64,000 bases of DNA. It comes from Shinella zoogloeoides (GTDB lineage Bacteria > Pseudomonadota > Alphaproteobacteria > Rhizobiales > Rhizobiaceae). The position numbers and the translations under genes are program-made. Of this stretch, positions 41,407-53,352 are shown one piece after another; positions within the stretch are counted from its first letter, which is position 1, and each line of letters opens with the position of its first letter. The notes under the pieces are model-generated. The model was given only the letters and a program-made list of their open reading frames with translations, ran no database searches and had not been told where the DNA came from. The DNA lies in assembly GCF_033705735.1 (NCBI RefSeq), contig NZ_CP131130.1, forward strand, positions 1,305,001 through 1,369,000, read 5' to 3'.

Positions 41407-41832
41407 TCAATCGGCGAAGCGCTTCACGACCCAGGAATACCCGCCTTCCGCATAGCGGACCGGCGTGGTGACGGCGGCCTTCAGGGAGGCGGCGTCGGGG
41501 ATGGCCTTTTTCACGAAGGCGAGCGTGCGGGCGGCAAGGCCCTGCCGCGCCTGTTCGGTTTCGACAGGGGCAGGGACTTCCATGCCCGTCGCCGGCTCGG
41601 CCGGCTTCGGATCGGGCACTGTTACCTCGGCCGTCATGCGGTCGCCCGAGGTCTCGCAGACGGCGACGATGACGGGATAGTTCTTGTCCTGATGCCGGTT
41701 GATATAGGTCTCGGCCTGTGCGTCGCAAAGCGCCACGGTCTGCCAGCTCCGGTCGACCGTATCGATGTAGTGGCACTGGGTCGCGCTGTCGTCGCAGCCC
41801 ATGATCGTCATGACGATGAGCGCAGCTTTCAT
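41407..41832 (-). CDS. Small secreted or membrane-associated hypothetical protein
   Basis: 141 residues. A short hydrophobic N-terminus (KAALIVMTIMG) could be a signal segment. It is followed by a Cys-containing region (CDDSATQCHYIDT, ALCDAQAETYINRHQDKNYP, VAVCETSG), which holds two plausible disulfides. A Pro/Glu-rich linker (about 75-95) precedes a C-terminal helical segment. No family is recognised. It is 70 bp downstream of the parE gene on the same strand. Confidence 0.7.
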   Translation of the reverse strand: MKAALIVMTIMGCDDSATQCHYIDTVDRSWQTVALCDAQAETYINRHQDKNYPVIVAVCETSGDRMTAEVTVPDPKPAEPATGMEVPAPVETEQARQGLAARTLAFVKKAIPDAASLKAAVTTPVRYAEGGYSWVVKRFAD

Positions 41833-41902
41833 GGCCGTCCTTTCCGCGTTGGATGGCCCCGGTTAGAGGCCGGCATTGCCGCGAAAATATGGCGGCAAGG
41901 CC

Positions 41903-43981
41903 TCAGATATCGAGGTTGTCGGCGAAGACGGCGCGCTCCTGGATGAAGCGGAAGCGGGCCTCCGGCTTGGTGCCCATCAGGTCGTCCACCGCCGTGCGCG
42001 TGCCTTCGAAATCGACGTCGTCTATCGCCACCTTCAGGAGCGTGCGCTTGGACGGGTCCATCGTCGTTTCCTTGAGCTGCGCCGGCAGCATCTCGCCGAG
42101 GCCCTTGAAGCGGCCGATCTCCACCTTGCCGCGCCCGTTGAACTCGGTGCGCATCAGCTCCTCGCGGTGCGCGTCGTCGCGCGCATAGAGCGTCTTGCCA
42201 CCCTGGCTGATGCGGTAGAGCGGCGGCACGGCGAGGTAGAGGTGCCCGCCGCGGATGAGATCCGGCATCTCCTGGTAGAAGAAGGTGATGAGCAGCGAGG
42301 CGATATGCGCGCCATCGACGTCGGCGTCGGTCATGACGATGACGCGTTCGTAGCGCAGGTCCTCGTCGCGGTATTTCGAGCGCGTGCCGCAGCCGAGCGC
42401 CTGCACCAGATCGGAAATCTGCTGGTTGGCGCCGAGCTTTTCCCGCCCGGCGCTGGCGACGTTGAGAATCTTGCCGCGCAGCGGAAGGATGGCCTGGTTG
42501 GCGCGGTTGCGCGCCTGCTTGGCCGAGCCGCCGGCCGAATCGCCCTCGACGATGAAGAGTTCGACACCGTCGGCCGAACTCTGCGAGCAGTCGGCGAGCT
42601 TGCCGGGAAGGCGCAGCTTGCGCACGGCCGTCTTGCGGCTCACTTCCTTTTCCTTGCGGCGGCGCATGCGCTCTTCCGCCCGCTCGATCACCCATTCGAG
42701 CAGCTTGGCGGCTTCAGCGGGGTTGTCGGCAAGGTAATGGTCGAAGGGGTCGCGCAGCGCGTTCTCGACAATGCGCTGGGCCTCGACGGTGGCGAGCTTG
42801 TCCTTGGTCTGGCCGACGAATTCCGGCTCGCGGATGAAGACCGAGAGCATGCCGACCGCCGAGATCATCACGTCGTCGGTGGTGATGGCGGCCGCGCGCT
42901 TGTTCTGCGTCAGCTCGGCGTAGTTCTTCAGGCCCTTGGTGAGGGCGATGCGCAGGCCCGCCTCATGCGTGCCACCATCGGCCGTCGGGATGGTGTTGCA
43001 GTAGGAGTGGATCAGCGAATCGCCGCCGTACCAGGTGACGGCCCATTCCAGCGAGCCGTGACCGCCCGACTTCTCGCTCTTGCCGGCGAAGATCTCGCGG
43101 GTGACGGTGTAGTCCTTGCCGAGCGTCGCCTGCAGGTAGTCCTTCAGGCCGCCGGGGAAGTGGAAGACGGCCTTTTCCGGCGTCTCGGAGCCTTCCGGCA
43201 GCAGCGAGGGATCGCAGCTCCAGCGGATTTCCACGCCGCCGAAGAGATAGGCCTTGGAGCGGGCCATGCGGAAGACGCGGCCGGGATCGAAACGGGCATG
43301 CGCGCCGAAGATCTCCGGGTCGGGATGGAAGCGCACCCGCGTGCCGCGACGGTTGTGTACGTCGCCGAGGTCTTCCAGCGGCCCGAGCGGCTTGCCGCGC
43401 GAAAAGCGCTGGCGGTAGAGCTTGCGGTTGCGCGCGACCTCGACTTCGAGGAGGTCGGACAGCGCATTGACCACCGAAACGCCGACGCCGTGCAGGCCGC
43501 CCGAGGTCTCGTAGGCCTTGCCGTCGAACTTGCCGCCGGCATGGAGCACGGTGAGGATGACCTCCAGCGTCGACTTGCCGGGCATCTGCGGATGGTTCTC
43601 GACCGGGATGCCGCGGCCGTTGTCGGTGACGGTCAGGCAGCCGTCCGCATCGAGATTGACCTCGATGAAATTGGCATGGCCCGCGACGGCCTCGTCCATC
43701 GAGTTGTCGATGACTTCGGCGAAGAGATGGTGCAGCGCCTTTTCGTCCGTGCCGCCGATATACATGCCGGGGCGCATGCGCACGGGCTCGAGGCCCTCCA
43801 GCACGCGGATGGCCGAGGCGTCGTAGCCGCCGGAGCCTTCGGCCGGGGCGGCGGGCGCCGGCGCGCTCTCGGCGGCGGGGGCCGGAGCGGGCGTGGGCAC
43901 GGGCTTTTCCTCCGCCGCGGCGGGCTGCCGGGCGGGCTCGGAAGGCATGTTGGCGAAAAGGTCGTTATTGTCGTCTTGCAT
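41903..43981 (-). CDS. parE: DNA topoisomerase IV subunit B
   Basis: 692 residues from ATG 43981; an in-frame ATG at 44047 has no better ribosome site. After a low-complexity Pro/Ala N-terminal extension (about 15-45), the GHKL ATPase domain has DNSMDEAVAGHA, VTDNGRGIPV and GGLHGVGVSVVNAL. The TOPRIM domain has EGDSAGGSAKQARNR and DADVDGAHI. It works with ParC to decatenate daughter chromosomes. The length and TOPRIM context fit ParE better than GyrB, which has a large insertion in other groups. The gene is essential by family knowledge. Confidence 0.94.
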   Translation of the reverse strand: MQDDNNDLFANMPSEPARQPAAAEEKPVPTPAPAPAAESAPAPAAPAEGSGGYDASAIRVLEGLEPVRMRPGMYIGGTDEKALHHLFAEVIDNSMDEAVAGHANFIEVNLDADGCLTVTDNGRGIPVENHPQMPGKSTLEVILTVLHAGGKFDGKAYETSGGLHGVGVSVVNALSDLLEVEVARNRKLYRQRFSRGKPLGPLEDLGDVHNRRGTRVRFHPDPEIFGAHARFDPGRVFRMARSKAYLFGGVEIRWSCDPSLLPEGSETPEKAVFHFPGGLKDYLQATLGKDYTVTREIFAGKSEKSGGHGSLEWAVTWYGGDSLIHSYCNTIPTADGGTHEAGLRIALTKGLKNYAELTQNKRAAAITTDDVMISAVGMLSVFIREPEFVGQTKDKLATVEAQRIVENALRDPFDHYLADNPAEAAKLLEWVIERAEERMRRRKEKEVSRKTAVRKLRLPGKLADCSQSSADGVELFIVEGDSAGGSAKQARNRANQAILPLRGKILNVASAGREKLGANQQISDLVQALGCGTRSKYRDEDLRYERVIVMTDADVDGAHIASLLITFFYQEMPDLIRGGHLYLAVPPLYRISQGGKTLYARDDAHREELMRTEFNGRGKVEIGRFKGLGEMLPAQLKETTMDPSKRTLLKVAIDDVDFEGTRTAVDDLMGTKPEARFRFIQERAVFADNLDI

Positions 43982-44189
43982 GGGCCGTTCAGAGTTTGTT
44001 CCGTTTGCCGGTTCTTCCCGCCGATCCATGGGGATCAGGGCCGGCAAGGATGAGGTCGTCAGCGAATCACTGGCGACTCTGCCAGATTCCGTGGGTTTTC
44101 GCGATGTCCGGACGCGCCAACCGCCGGGCGAGGATTGCTTTGCGCGCGGACGGATGGCAAGTATCGCCAGCCCAGGGGAGCCTCACTTC

Positions 44190-45074
44190 ATGCGTCAGTC
44201 CACAGTTCATTCTCTCCGCCGGCTGATTCTGGCCGCGCTCTTCGCCGGTTTTACGGCCGACAGTGCCGCCGCGCTGACGCTCAAGCCCTGGAAGGACGAG
44301 CTCTTCGGCTATCCCGCCGTGGTCGAGACGACGGATAACGGCGCGCTCCGCGTTGTCGATTACCAGGAGATGCGCGACATCAACGGCCGCGACCAGGTGC
44401 CCGAGCGGCGCGTCAGATCGGCCTATGTCTCGACGGCGGTGAAGAAGGCGCAGCAGAACCTGACGGTGGATACGCCCGCCGGGCCGATCGACGTGGCGAT
44501 GACCGGCAAGGGCGAGGGGGCGTCCTTCACCGTCATCTTCATCCACGGCCGGGGCGGCGACCGGCGGCTCGGCAACAACGACTGGAACTTCGGCGGCAAT
44601 TTCAACCGCATCAAGAACCTCGCCGTGCAGAACGGCGGCGTCTACTACGCGCCGAGCGTGCCCTCCTTCGACGATGCGGGCGCGGCGCGCATCTCCGGCC
44701 TGATCCTGCGCGCCAAGGCGCTTTCGCCGGACAGGCCAGTCATCCTCGCCTGCGCCTCGATGGGCAGCTTCATCTGCGCCCGCGTCGTGCGCGATGCGAC
44801 GGCGGTCAGGAGCCTTTCCGGCATGGTGCTGATGGGCGGGGCGGCGGATGGCGACTATGCCAAGACCCCGGCCTTCAAGGCGAAGCTGCCGGTCTTCTTC
44901 ACCCATGGCGACAGCGACAGCGTCTATGCGGCCAACGACCAGATCGCCGTCTTCCGCAAATTGCTGAAGGCCGGCATTCCGACGCGCTTCGTGCTGTTCC
45001 AGACCGGAGGCCACGGTACGCCGGTGCGCATGACCGACTGGCGCGAGACGCTGAACTGGATCTTCGCGCAGTAA
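44190..45074 (+). CDS. Secreted alpha/beta hydrolase
   Basis: 294 residues from ATG 44190, preceded by AGGGGAG. A signal peptide (RRLILAALFAGFTADSAAA) directs export to the periplasm. The hydrolase fold shows FIHGRGGDRR (oxyanion loop), the nucleophile Ser in LACASMGSFI, an Asp candidate in FFTHGDSDSV and His in TGGHGTP. Substrate is unknown; phospholipase or carboxylesterase-like dienelactone-hydrolase relatives are possible. It diverges from parE with a 208-bp gap. Confidence 0.87.
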   Translation: MRQSTVHSLRRLILAALFAGFTADSAAALTLKPWKDELFGYPAVVETTDNGALRVVDYQEMRDINGRDQVPERRVRSAYVSTAVKKAQQNLTVDTPAGPIDVAMTGKGEGASFTVIFIHGRGGDRRLGNNDWNFGGNFNRIKNLAVQNGGVYYAPSVPSFDDAGAARISGLILRAKALSPDRPVILACASMGSFICARVVRDATAVRSLSGMVLMGGAADGDYAKTPAFKAKLPVFFTHGDSDSVYAANDQIAVFRKLLKAGIPTRFVLFQTGGHGTPVRMTDWRETLNWIFAQ

Positions 45075-45084
45075 GCGTTCCCGC

Positions 45085-45702
45085 TCAGATCGAGCGTAGC
45101 AGGACCTTGGTCGAGCCGACGGCGGCGGCAATATCACGGTAGTGGCTGGCGCGCTTCTCCGAATTTTCCGAGGCGCGCAGGAGCTGCGTCTGCGCCTCCT
45201 CGATGACCTGCCGGGCCGCCTCCATAGCCTTTTCGAGATTGCGCTTGCGGACGGCCGTATAGGTCTTCGTCTCCTTCATGCGCGCATTGCCGCGCGAGCG
45301 CATGCGCGGGGCCTTTGCGTCGAGATTGGCGGCCTGGATGCGCCCGAGCCGGCCGGCGGCGCGCTGGACGATCTGCCGGGCCTCGTCATAGGCCTTGCCC
45401 TTCGGGATGCGCCGGGCGATGTCGAGGAGGCGCTGGCGCAGGCAATCGATACGGTAGACCGGCTCGTAGGCCGCGCATTCGGCGCTGGCGGCGTTGATGT
45501 TCCTGACGATGGAGCGGGTGAGGTAGTCGGTCGGCGTCGGCGTATCCATGAGGCCGCCGCCCGACCCTGTGGCGATTCCCGTGTTCGTGCCGCCGCCCGG
45601 CGCCGGGGCTGCCTGTCCGTAGGCCTCCGGCATGGAGCCGAGGGCGAGCGTCGTTGCAAGGAAGGCGGCTGCGAGCGTGCGCACCGTTTCAGGCTTTCCC
45701 AT
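45085..45702 (-). CDS. Periplasmic helical protein of unknown function
   Basis: 205 residues. Signal peptide (TLAAAFLATTLALGSMPEAYG, cut as needed near residue 29), a Gly-rich linker (GGGTNTGIATGSGGG), then a helical, strongly basic domain with CLRQRLLDIARRIPKGKAY and KRNLEKAMEAARQVIEEA. There are two Cys, in ECAAYEP and DCLRQR, that may pair. No family is recognised. It begins 17 bp after the caspase-like gene ends on the same strand, so the two are probably co-transcribed. Confidence 0.72.
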   Translation of the reverse strand: MGKPETVRTLAAAFLATTLALGSMPEAYGQAAPAPGGGTNTGIATGSGGGLMDTPTPTDYLTRSIVRNINAASAECAAYEPVYRIDCLRQRLLDIARRIPKGKAYDEARQIVQRAAGRLGRIQAANLDAKAPRMRSRGNARMKETKTYTAVRKRNLEKAMEAARQVIEEAQTQLLRASENSEKRASHYRDIAAAVGSTKVLLRSI

Positions 45703-45719
45703 CGTCCTTCCGCCTCCCG

Positions 45720-47297
45720 CTACTGTGTCTGCCCGAAGGCCATGCGCATGCTGCGCTGGGTGCCCGCGCCGAGATCGCCGTCTATCGCGCCGGTATAGAA
45801 CCTGTTGCGCCGGAGTTCGGCCTGCAGGGCGCGCCGTGTTTCCGGCTTGAACATGGTCGGGCGGTTGGTGAGCTGCGCCAGCACGTCGTCGACGCCCGCG
45901 CGTAGCGCTTGGTAGAGATAGGCCGCGGCATCCTCGGGCGTCTTGCCGGGAACGATGCCGTCGTCGATGAGGGCGGCGACGTTGAACATGGCCTGCGGAT
46001 GGCGCAGGTCCGCCGCCCTGATGAAAAGCTCCACCGCCTTCTTCGGATCGCGCGGCAGGCCCTCCGTTCCCTGGTAATAGAGGAAGCCGAGATCGTTGAT
46101 GGCATCGGCAAAGCCGAGATCGGCGGACCTGCGGTAGAGCTTCAGCGCCTCGGGCACGTTCTGCGGCGTGCCGATGCCCTTTTCATGGAGCTTGCCGAGC
46201 TCGAACATGGCCTCCGCATCGCCGGCCTCCGCCGCCTTGCCGAAGAGCCTGAAGGCCTCGGACGGCTGGAACTTGGCCGAATCCGGCGAGAGCGCCATAT
46301 AGCCGAGGCCGATCATTGCGCGGGTGTTGCCTTCCTCGGCAAGGCTTGCGAGTTGTGCCGCCTGATCGGGTTTCAGCGCCTGCCACTGGCCGGCCTTGTC
46401 GGCGATATCGGCGACCTTCGCGTCCCCGCCGGCGAGGAAAAAGGGCGCGCCCGAGAGCGAGCCGTAGAAATGCGGCTGCTGGCGATTGGCCGTCAGGCTC
46501 ATCACCCTGTCGCGGACCTGTCGGAAGACGAGGCCGATCTCGACATCGGGACGCGGCAGGCTTTCGAGGATGGCGCTGGTGAAGGGGCTGTGCTCGCCTT
46601 CGCCGTCGAGCGCCACCTTGCCGCCCTCCGCGGCATAGACGACCAGCATGCCCTGCGCGGGATCGGGCGCGGCGAGCCCGTCGCCCGTCGCCGAGGCGCC
46701 GGCCATGCCGGCCGTCGCGGCGAGATCGTAGGAGGCGGGGAACGGGTTATTGCGGCAGGAATCGAGAATGACGATGCGCAGCTTGCGGGCCCTGGCGACG
46801 CTGCCGAGCACCGAGCGCAGGCTGACCGCCTGCTCGGGAATCTTTCCGGGATCGTCGACATGGATGTCGACGGGAATGAGATAGTTCTCGCCCGCCGCCT
46901 CGACGCCATGGCCGGCATAGTAGACCATGGCGATATCCGCCGTTTCGGACTTGCGCGAGAAGGCGGATATCGCGTCCTTCATCTGCGCGAGCGGCACGTC
47001 GATTGCAAGGTCGACCGTGAAGCCGAGCTTTTCGAGCATGGCGCCGACCGCGCGGGCATCGGCCTCGGTGTTGCGCAGCGGCGAGATGGAGGTATAGGCG
47101 GACATGCCGACGACGAGCGCGACACGCCGTGCGCTGACTTCACGCGAAGCCAGCGTCTCCTCGGCCGTCACGCGGCCGACCGGGGATTTTATCGGCATCA
47201 GGCCGCGCGTCTGCGCCGGGCCGTCCTGTGCCGCCGCGCCGCCGGCAAGCAGGAGCACGGCCATGGCGACGGCTATGCGGCGTCGTGAAGGAAGCAT
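45720..47297 (-). CDS. Secreted caspase-like protease with Sel1 repeats and peptidoglycan-binding-like C-terminus
   Basis: 525 residues from ATG 47297. A signal peptide ([15 protein letters not shown]) is followed by a peptidase C14 domain (about 58-290) with catalytic His130 (YYAGHGVE) and Cys181 (LDSCRNNPF). Sel1-type repeats come next (about 320-470, [34 protein letters not shown]). The C-terminus [19 protein letters not shown] resembles a PG_binding_1 motif. Such orthocaspases are common in rhizobia; substrate and role are unknown. The longer frame reaching 48305 is antisense of tpiA. Confidence 0.9.
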   Translation of the reverse strand: MLPSRRRIAVAMAVLLLAGGAAAQDGPAQTRGLMPIKSPVGRVTAEETLASREVSARRVALVVGMSAYTSISPLRNTEADARAVGAMLEKLGFTVDLAIDVPLAQMKDAISAFSRKSETADIAMVYYAGHGVEAAGENYLIPVDIHVDDPGKIPEQAVSLRSVLGSVARARKLRIVILDSCRNNPFPASYDLAATAGMAGASATGDGLAAPDPAQGMLVVYAAEGGKVALDGEGEHSPFTSAILESLPRPDVEIGLVFRQVRDRVMSLTANRQQPHFYGSLSGAPFFLAGGDAKVADIADKAGQWQALKPDQAAQLASLAEEGNTRAMIGLGYMALSPDSAKFQPSEAFRLFGKAAEAGDAEAMFELGKLHEKGIGTPQNVPEALKLYRRSADLGFADAINDLGFLYYQGTEGLPRDPKKAVELFIRAADLRHPQAMFNVAALIDDGIVPGKTPEDAAAYLYQALRAGVDDVLAQLTNRPTMFKPETRRALQAELRRNRFYTGAIDGDLGAGTQRSMRMAFGQTQ

Positions 47298-47450
47298 GCG
47301 CCCCGTCCATCCTGCATCGATCGATCTCGGCCTTGCTCCATTACGTTTCACGAACGCGGAATATTCAAGCCCGCGCGCGGCAGAACGCACCTTTTCTTGG
47401 CGGCCCCGATTTGCTACGCCCCATGCCAACGCTTTATGGAGGGGATGCTC

Positions 47451-48221
47451 ATGACACCGGACGTTACACCGCTCGTCGCCGGAAACTGGAAGATGAACGG
47501 CACGCGCGCATCGCTCGACCAGATCAAGGCGATGGCCGAAGGCGTGAAGGGGCCGCTCTCGCAGAAGGTGGAAACGCTGATCTGCCCGCCGGCGACCCTG
47601 CTCTATGTCGCGACCGCGCTCTGCGACGACAGCCCGCTCCAGATCGGCGCGCAGGATTGCCATGAGAAGGCCTCCGGCGCGCATACCGGCGACATCTCGG
47701 CCGAGATGATCGCCGACTGCTTCGGTACCCATGTCATCGTCGGCCATTCCGAGCGCCGCACGGACCACGAGGAGAGCGACGCGCTGGTGCGCGCCAAGGC
47801 CGGGATCGCCCACCAGAACGAGCTCATCGCCATCGTCTGCATCGGCGAGACCGGCGACGAGCGCAAGGCCGGCAAGACGCTGGACGTGCTCAAGACCCAG
47901 CTCGCCGCCTCCGTGCCGGACGGCGCGACGGCGGCAAACACCGTGATCGCCTATGAGCCGGTCTGGGCCATCGGCACGGGCCTGACGCCGACGGCGGCGG
48001 ACGTGGAGGAGGCCCATGCCTTCATGCGCGCCGAGCTGACCGCGCGCTTTGCCGGCGAGGGCGCGAAGATGCGCATTCTCTATGGCGGCTCGGTCAAGCC
48101 GGGCAATGCGAAGGAACTGATGGGCGTCGCCAATGTCGACGGCGCGCTGATCGGCGGGGCGAGCTTGAAATCGGACGACTTCCTTGCCATCTACCGCGCA
48201 TATGAAGCGCTGACGGCCTGA
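47451..48221 (+). CDS. tpiA: Triosephosphate isomerase
   Basis: 256 residues from ATG 47451, with GGAGGGG seven bases upstream. Motifs: VAGNWKMNG (Lys at the active site), the catalytic His in VIVGHSERR, the catalytic Glu and mobile loop in [10 protein letters not shown], and phosphate binding in YGGSVKPGN. It interconverts DHAP and glyceraldehyde 3-phosphate. SecG and pyrG follow on the same strand, the usual rhizobial order. Confidence 0.96.
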   Translation: MTPDVTPLVAGNWKMNGTRASLDQIKAMAEGVKGPLSQKVETLICPPATLLYVATALCDDSPLQIGAQDCHEKASGAHTGDISAEMIADCFGTHVIVGHSERRTDHEESDALVRAKAGIAHQNELIAIVCIGETGDERKAGKTLDVLKTQLAASVPDGATAANTVIAYEPVWAIGTGLTPTAADVEEAHAFMRAELTARFAGEGAKMRILYGGSVKPGNAKELMGVANVDGALIGGASLKSDDFLAIYRAYEALTA

Positions 48222-48343
48222 GGCCCGTCCGCCGGCCCGCAAAAGGGCGGGCGGAACGACGGGAAGGGCTTGGAATGCCGCGCGGCTTGGTATATTGAGC
48301 CGCAAACCTGAAATTTGGCCGTCTGGCCGGGATCTTGGAAAAC

Positions 48344-48823
48344 ATGCAGACCATCTTGCTCGTCATCTATCTCATGGTCGTCGTCGCGCTGATCGGCGTC
48401 GTGCTGATCCAGCGGTCTGAAGGCGGCGGCCTCGGCATCGGCGGCGGCTCCGGTTTCATGTCCGCCCGCGGCACGGCCAATGCGCTGACGCGCACGACCG
48501 CGATCCTCGCGACGCTGTTCTTCGTTCTGGCGATCGGCATGGGTATTCTCGCCCGCTACGAGACGCAGCCGACGGACATTCTCGACCGCATTCCGGGCAC
48601 GACCGGCACGGGCGGCGTTCTCGACGCGCTCGGCGGCGCCCAGCAGAACCAGGGCACGCAGAACAACACGAACCAGATCCCCGCGACGACCGGCACGCAA
48701 ACCGTTCCGAGCGAAGGCGGCGCGGCCACCGGCACGGGCAACTCGTCGACAACGACGACGGGCACCGGCACGGGTACCGCCACGGGCGAGGGCGGCAACG
48801 CCGGCGTCCCGAGCGGCCAGTAA
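48344..48823 (+). CDS. secG: Preprotein translocase subunit SecG
   Basis: 159 residues from ATG 48344. Two membrane helices (TILLVIYLMVVVALIGVVLI and TAILATLFFVLAIGMGILAR) flank the RSEGGGLGIGGGSGFM loop, the SecG signature. A 70-residue low-complexity Thr/Gly/Asn tail is typical of alphaproteobacteria. It joins SecYE to stimulate translocation. A rho-independent terminator follows 22 bp after the stop. Confidence 0.94.
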   Translation: MQTILLVIYLMVVVALIGVVLIQRSEGGGLGIGGGSGFMSARGTANALTRTTAILATLFFVLAIGMGILARYETQPTDILDRIPGTTGTGGVLDALGGAQQNQGTQNNTNQIPATTGTQTVPSEGGAATGTGNSSTTTTGTGTGTATGEGGNAGVPSGQ

Positions 48824-48845
48824 GCCGCAAAAGCGAAAACAAACC

Positions 48846-48878
48846 GGCCGGTTGGCGCAAACCAACCGGCCTTCTTCT
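48846..48878 (+). terminator. Terminator after secG
   Basis: Perfect 10-bp stem GGCCGGTTGG/CCAACCGGCC with a six-base loop, followed by TTCTTCT. It separates secG from pyrG. Confidence 0.8.
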
Positions 48879-48884
48879 GTGTAA

Positions 48885-50597
<1,713 letters not shown>

Positions 50598-50614
50598 GAA
50601 CAGCGTTCAAACGA

Positions 50615-50642
50615 AAAGCCCGGCATTTCCGCCGGGCTTTTT
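50615..50642 (+). terminator. Terminator after pyrG
   Basis: Stem AAAGCCCGGC/GCCGGGCTTT with a six-base loop, followed by further T, 18 bases past the stop. It could also serve the convergent BA14K gene, which ends at 50657. Confidence 0.9.
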
Positions 50643-50656
50643 GCATTTCAGGGCAC

Positions 50657-51061
50657 TCAGCGCGAATAGGGCGAGAAGCACTGCTTGCGCGGGCCGTTGT
50701 TCGGCTGGAACGTGTTGTCATAGGCCCGGTACGTGCGGTAGCGATTGGCGCACCAGTTCACATGAGCGCTTCCGCCGGCGCGTGGCTGGTTGGCGACCGC
50801 GCCGCCGATGGCAGCACCGAGGCCGAAGGCGGCCAGCGGATACCACCAGCCGTCCGAATGGCGGCGGTAGCCCGGGCGATAATGGTTATAGCCGCGATGG
50901 CCATGCCAGCGGCGCTGGTGGCGGTACTGTACCTGTTCCACCGCGGAGGCCGAGGGGACGGGAACCTGAGGAAAAGTGACCGCCTGGGCAGGCACGAAGG
51001 AGGTGAGGGCAACGGCGACCGAAAGGGCGCCGGCGGCAAGGCCGGACTTCATCTTCAGCAT
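50657..51061 (-). CDS. BA14K family secreted protein
   Basis: 134 residues from ATG 51061, with AGGAAAGG upstream. A signal peptide ([19 protein letters not shown]) is followed by a Tyr/His/Arg-rich region ([18 protein letters not shown]) and a hydrophobic glycine-rich stretch ([15 protein letters not shown]). The C-terminal [16 protein letters not shown] with CFSPY is the BA14K (immunoreactive, lectin-like) signature. It is periplasmic or outer-membrane associated; function is not well established. No operon partner. Confidence 0.9.
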   Translation of the reverse strand: MLKMKSGLAAGALSVAVALTSFVPAQAVTFPQVPVPSASAVEQVQYRHQRRWHGHRGYNHYRPGYRRHSDGWWYPLAAFGLGAAIGGAVANQPRAGGSAHVNWCANRYRTYRAYDNTFQPNNGPRKQCFSPYSR

Positions 51062-51345
51062 GGGATAACCTTTCCTGCTTGTTTGGCGCCAGAACGTCCT
51101 CAGGCCGGATTCGGTTCCATTTCTGCCGCACGCGCAGATGGTTTTTGCGCGAAATGTCAAAAAAAACGGGCTGGTCCGCCTTTCGGCTCGCCAACCCGTT
51201 CCGGTAAGTTTGCGGATCAGGGTGTTCGGGGTACAGGGGCTTTCGCCGCAATCCGGCTGCATCTCCAGATCTCCTGTAAGGCCGATCATGCCCGAACGCC
51301 TTTTTGCCGATTGACATAAGGCGCAGCTTTTTTGACAATTTCCAC

Positions 51346-52323
51346 ATGATCAGGCAAGCGCCGCGGCAGGGGCCGCTCGACGTGACCATCCTTCTTTTGC
51401 CGGAGTCGTCGATCATGTCGCTCGCCTCCGTGCTCGATCCCATGCGCGCGGCCAATCGCGTCATGCCGGAACCGGTGTTCCGCTGGACGATCCTGTCGCC
51501 CGGCGGCAAGCCCGTGGTGCTGACCTGCGGCGTGGAAATCCGCGTCGACGGCAGCTTCGACGACGCCATGAGCGGCGATGCGCTGCTCGTCATCGCCGGC
51601 TTCAACCAGGATCGCCACGCGAACCGCAGTTTCATTAGCCGGCTTAAGAAAGTGACGCGCCGGTTCGGCATCGTCGCGGGTATCGAATCGGGTTGCTGGC
51701 TGCTGGCGCGTTCGGGCCTCCTGGACGGGCGCGATGCCACAGCGCATTGGGAGGAGCTGGAGGATTTCGCCGCCGCCTTTCCGGCCCTCAACGTGCGGGC
51801 GGACCGCTTCGTCACCGACGGGCCGCTCTGGACCTCGGGCGGCGCCTCGCCGACCTTCGACATGATGCTGCATCTGGTGCGTGAGCGCTTCGGCTCGGCC
51901 GTCGCGCTCGATGTGGCGAGCGTCTTCGTCTATGACGAGACCCATGCGGCGACGGACGCCCAGCCGCTCGTCTCGCTCGGCCGGCTTGCCGAACACCAGC
52001 CGGATCTTGCCGCCGCCATCCGCTTGATGGAGCGCACCATCGACCGGCCGCTGACCATCGCGGCGCTGGCGCGCCGGCTCGGCTTCTCGACGCGCAAGCT
52101 GGAGACGCTGTTTGCGGGCGGGCTCGGCATCGGACCGGGGAAATATTACCTGCGCCTACGGCTGACCGCCGCGCAGCGCCTCGTGCGCGACACGCCGCTG
52201 TCGATGCAGGATGTGGCGCTGCGCAGCGGCTTCGACAGCCTCTCCGCCTTTTCCCGCGCCTTCCGCAATCATTTCGGCGCGAGCCCGCTGAAGCTGCGGG
52301 CGGAGGTTCGGGTGAAGGGGTGA
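51346..52323 (+). CDS. GlxA-type AraC-family regulator
   Basis: 325 residues from ATG 51346; an in-frame TTG at 51304 lies in an AT-rich, promoter-like region with two TTGACA-like words. An N-terminal DJ-1/PfpI-like domain (about 10-190) has [20 protein letters not shown] with a Cys in the nucleophile-elbow position. The C-terminal AraC helix-turn-helix pair has [20 protein letters not shown] and [20 protein letters not shown]. Relatives control glycine betaine, arginine or choline use; target not evident here. Confidence 0.9.
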   Translation: MIRQAPRQGPLDVTILLLPESSIMSLASVLDPMRAANRVMPEPVFRWTILSPGGKPVVLTCGVEIRVDGSFDDAMSGDALLVIAGFNQDRHANRSFISRLKKVTRRFGIVAGIESGCWLLARSGLLDGRDATAHWEELEDFAAAFPALNVRADRFVTDGPLWTSGGASPTFDMMLHLVRERFGSAVALDVASVFVYDETHAATDAQPLVSLGRLAEHQPDLAAAIRLMERTIDRPLTIAALARRLGFSTRKLETLFAGGLGIGPGKYYLRLRLTAAQRLVRDTPLSMQDVALRSGFDSLSAFSRAFRNHFGASPLKLRAEVRVKG

Positions 52324-52351
52324 TGCCGGTAAGGAAGTGTTTGACGCGCGG

Positions 52352-52374
52352 ATCCTCGGGGCGAGCCCGAGGAT
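52352..52374. repeat. Palindromic repeat B
   Basis: ATCCTCGGG/CCCGAGGAT arms around a five-base GCGAG loop, 28 bp after the AraC gene. Confidence 0.85.
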
Positions 52375-52460
52375 GACCGAGGGGAGGAGACGGTTTCCCA
52401 CCCGTTCAACGGTGCGCAATGCAGTACTCTTCCATCGCGCGCATCTTCTCTTCTGTCGTC

Positions 52461-52483
52461 ATCCTCGGATTCAACCCGAGGAT
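52461..52483. repeat. Palindromic repeat B, second copy
   Basis: ATCCTCGG/CCGAGGAT arms with a seven-base centre, 86 bp after the copy at 52352-52374 and probably part of one larger repeat array between the AraC and aapP genes. Confidence 0.85.
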
Positions 52484-52513
52484 ACACGCCGCACGGCGCG
52501 CACTCACTCCAAA

Positions 52514-52545
52514 CAAAAAGGCGGGCCTGAGGCCCGCCTTTTCTG
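52514..52545 (-). terminator. Terminator of the aap operon
   Basis: Stem GGCGGGCC/GGCCCGCC flanked by A4-A5 on the left and T4 on the right of the plus strand. On the minus strand it is 15 bases past the aapP stop and is followed by TTTTTGTTT. Confidence 0.88.
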
Positions 52546-52559
52546 TCTCGCTGCCGATC

Positions 52560-53336
<777 letters not shown>

Positions 53337-53352
53337 TGTTGTTTCCTCTCAG

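Noticed and set aside
45720..48305. 861-residue minus-strand frame
   Set aside because: Only the part up to 47297 shows caspase and Sel1 features with a signal peptide; the rest is antisense to tpiA.
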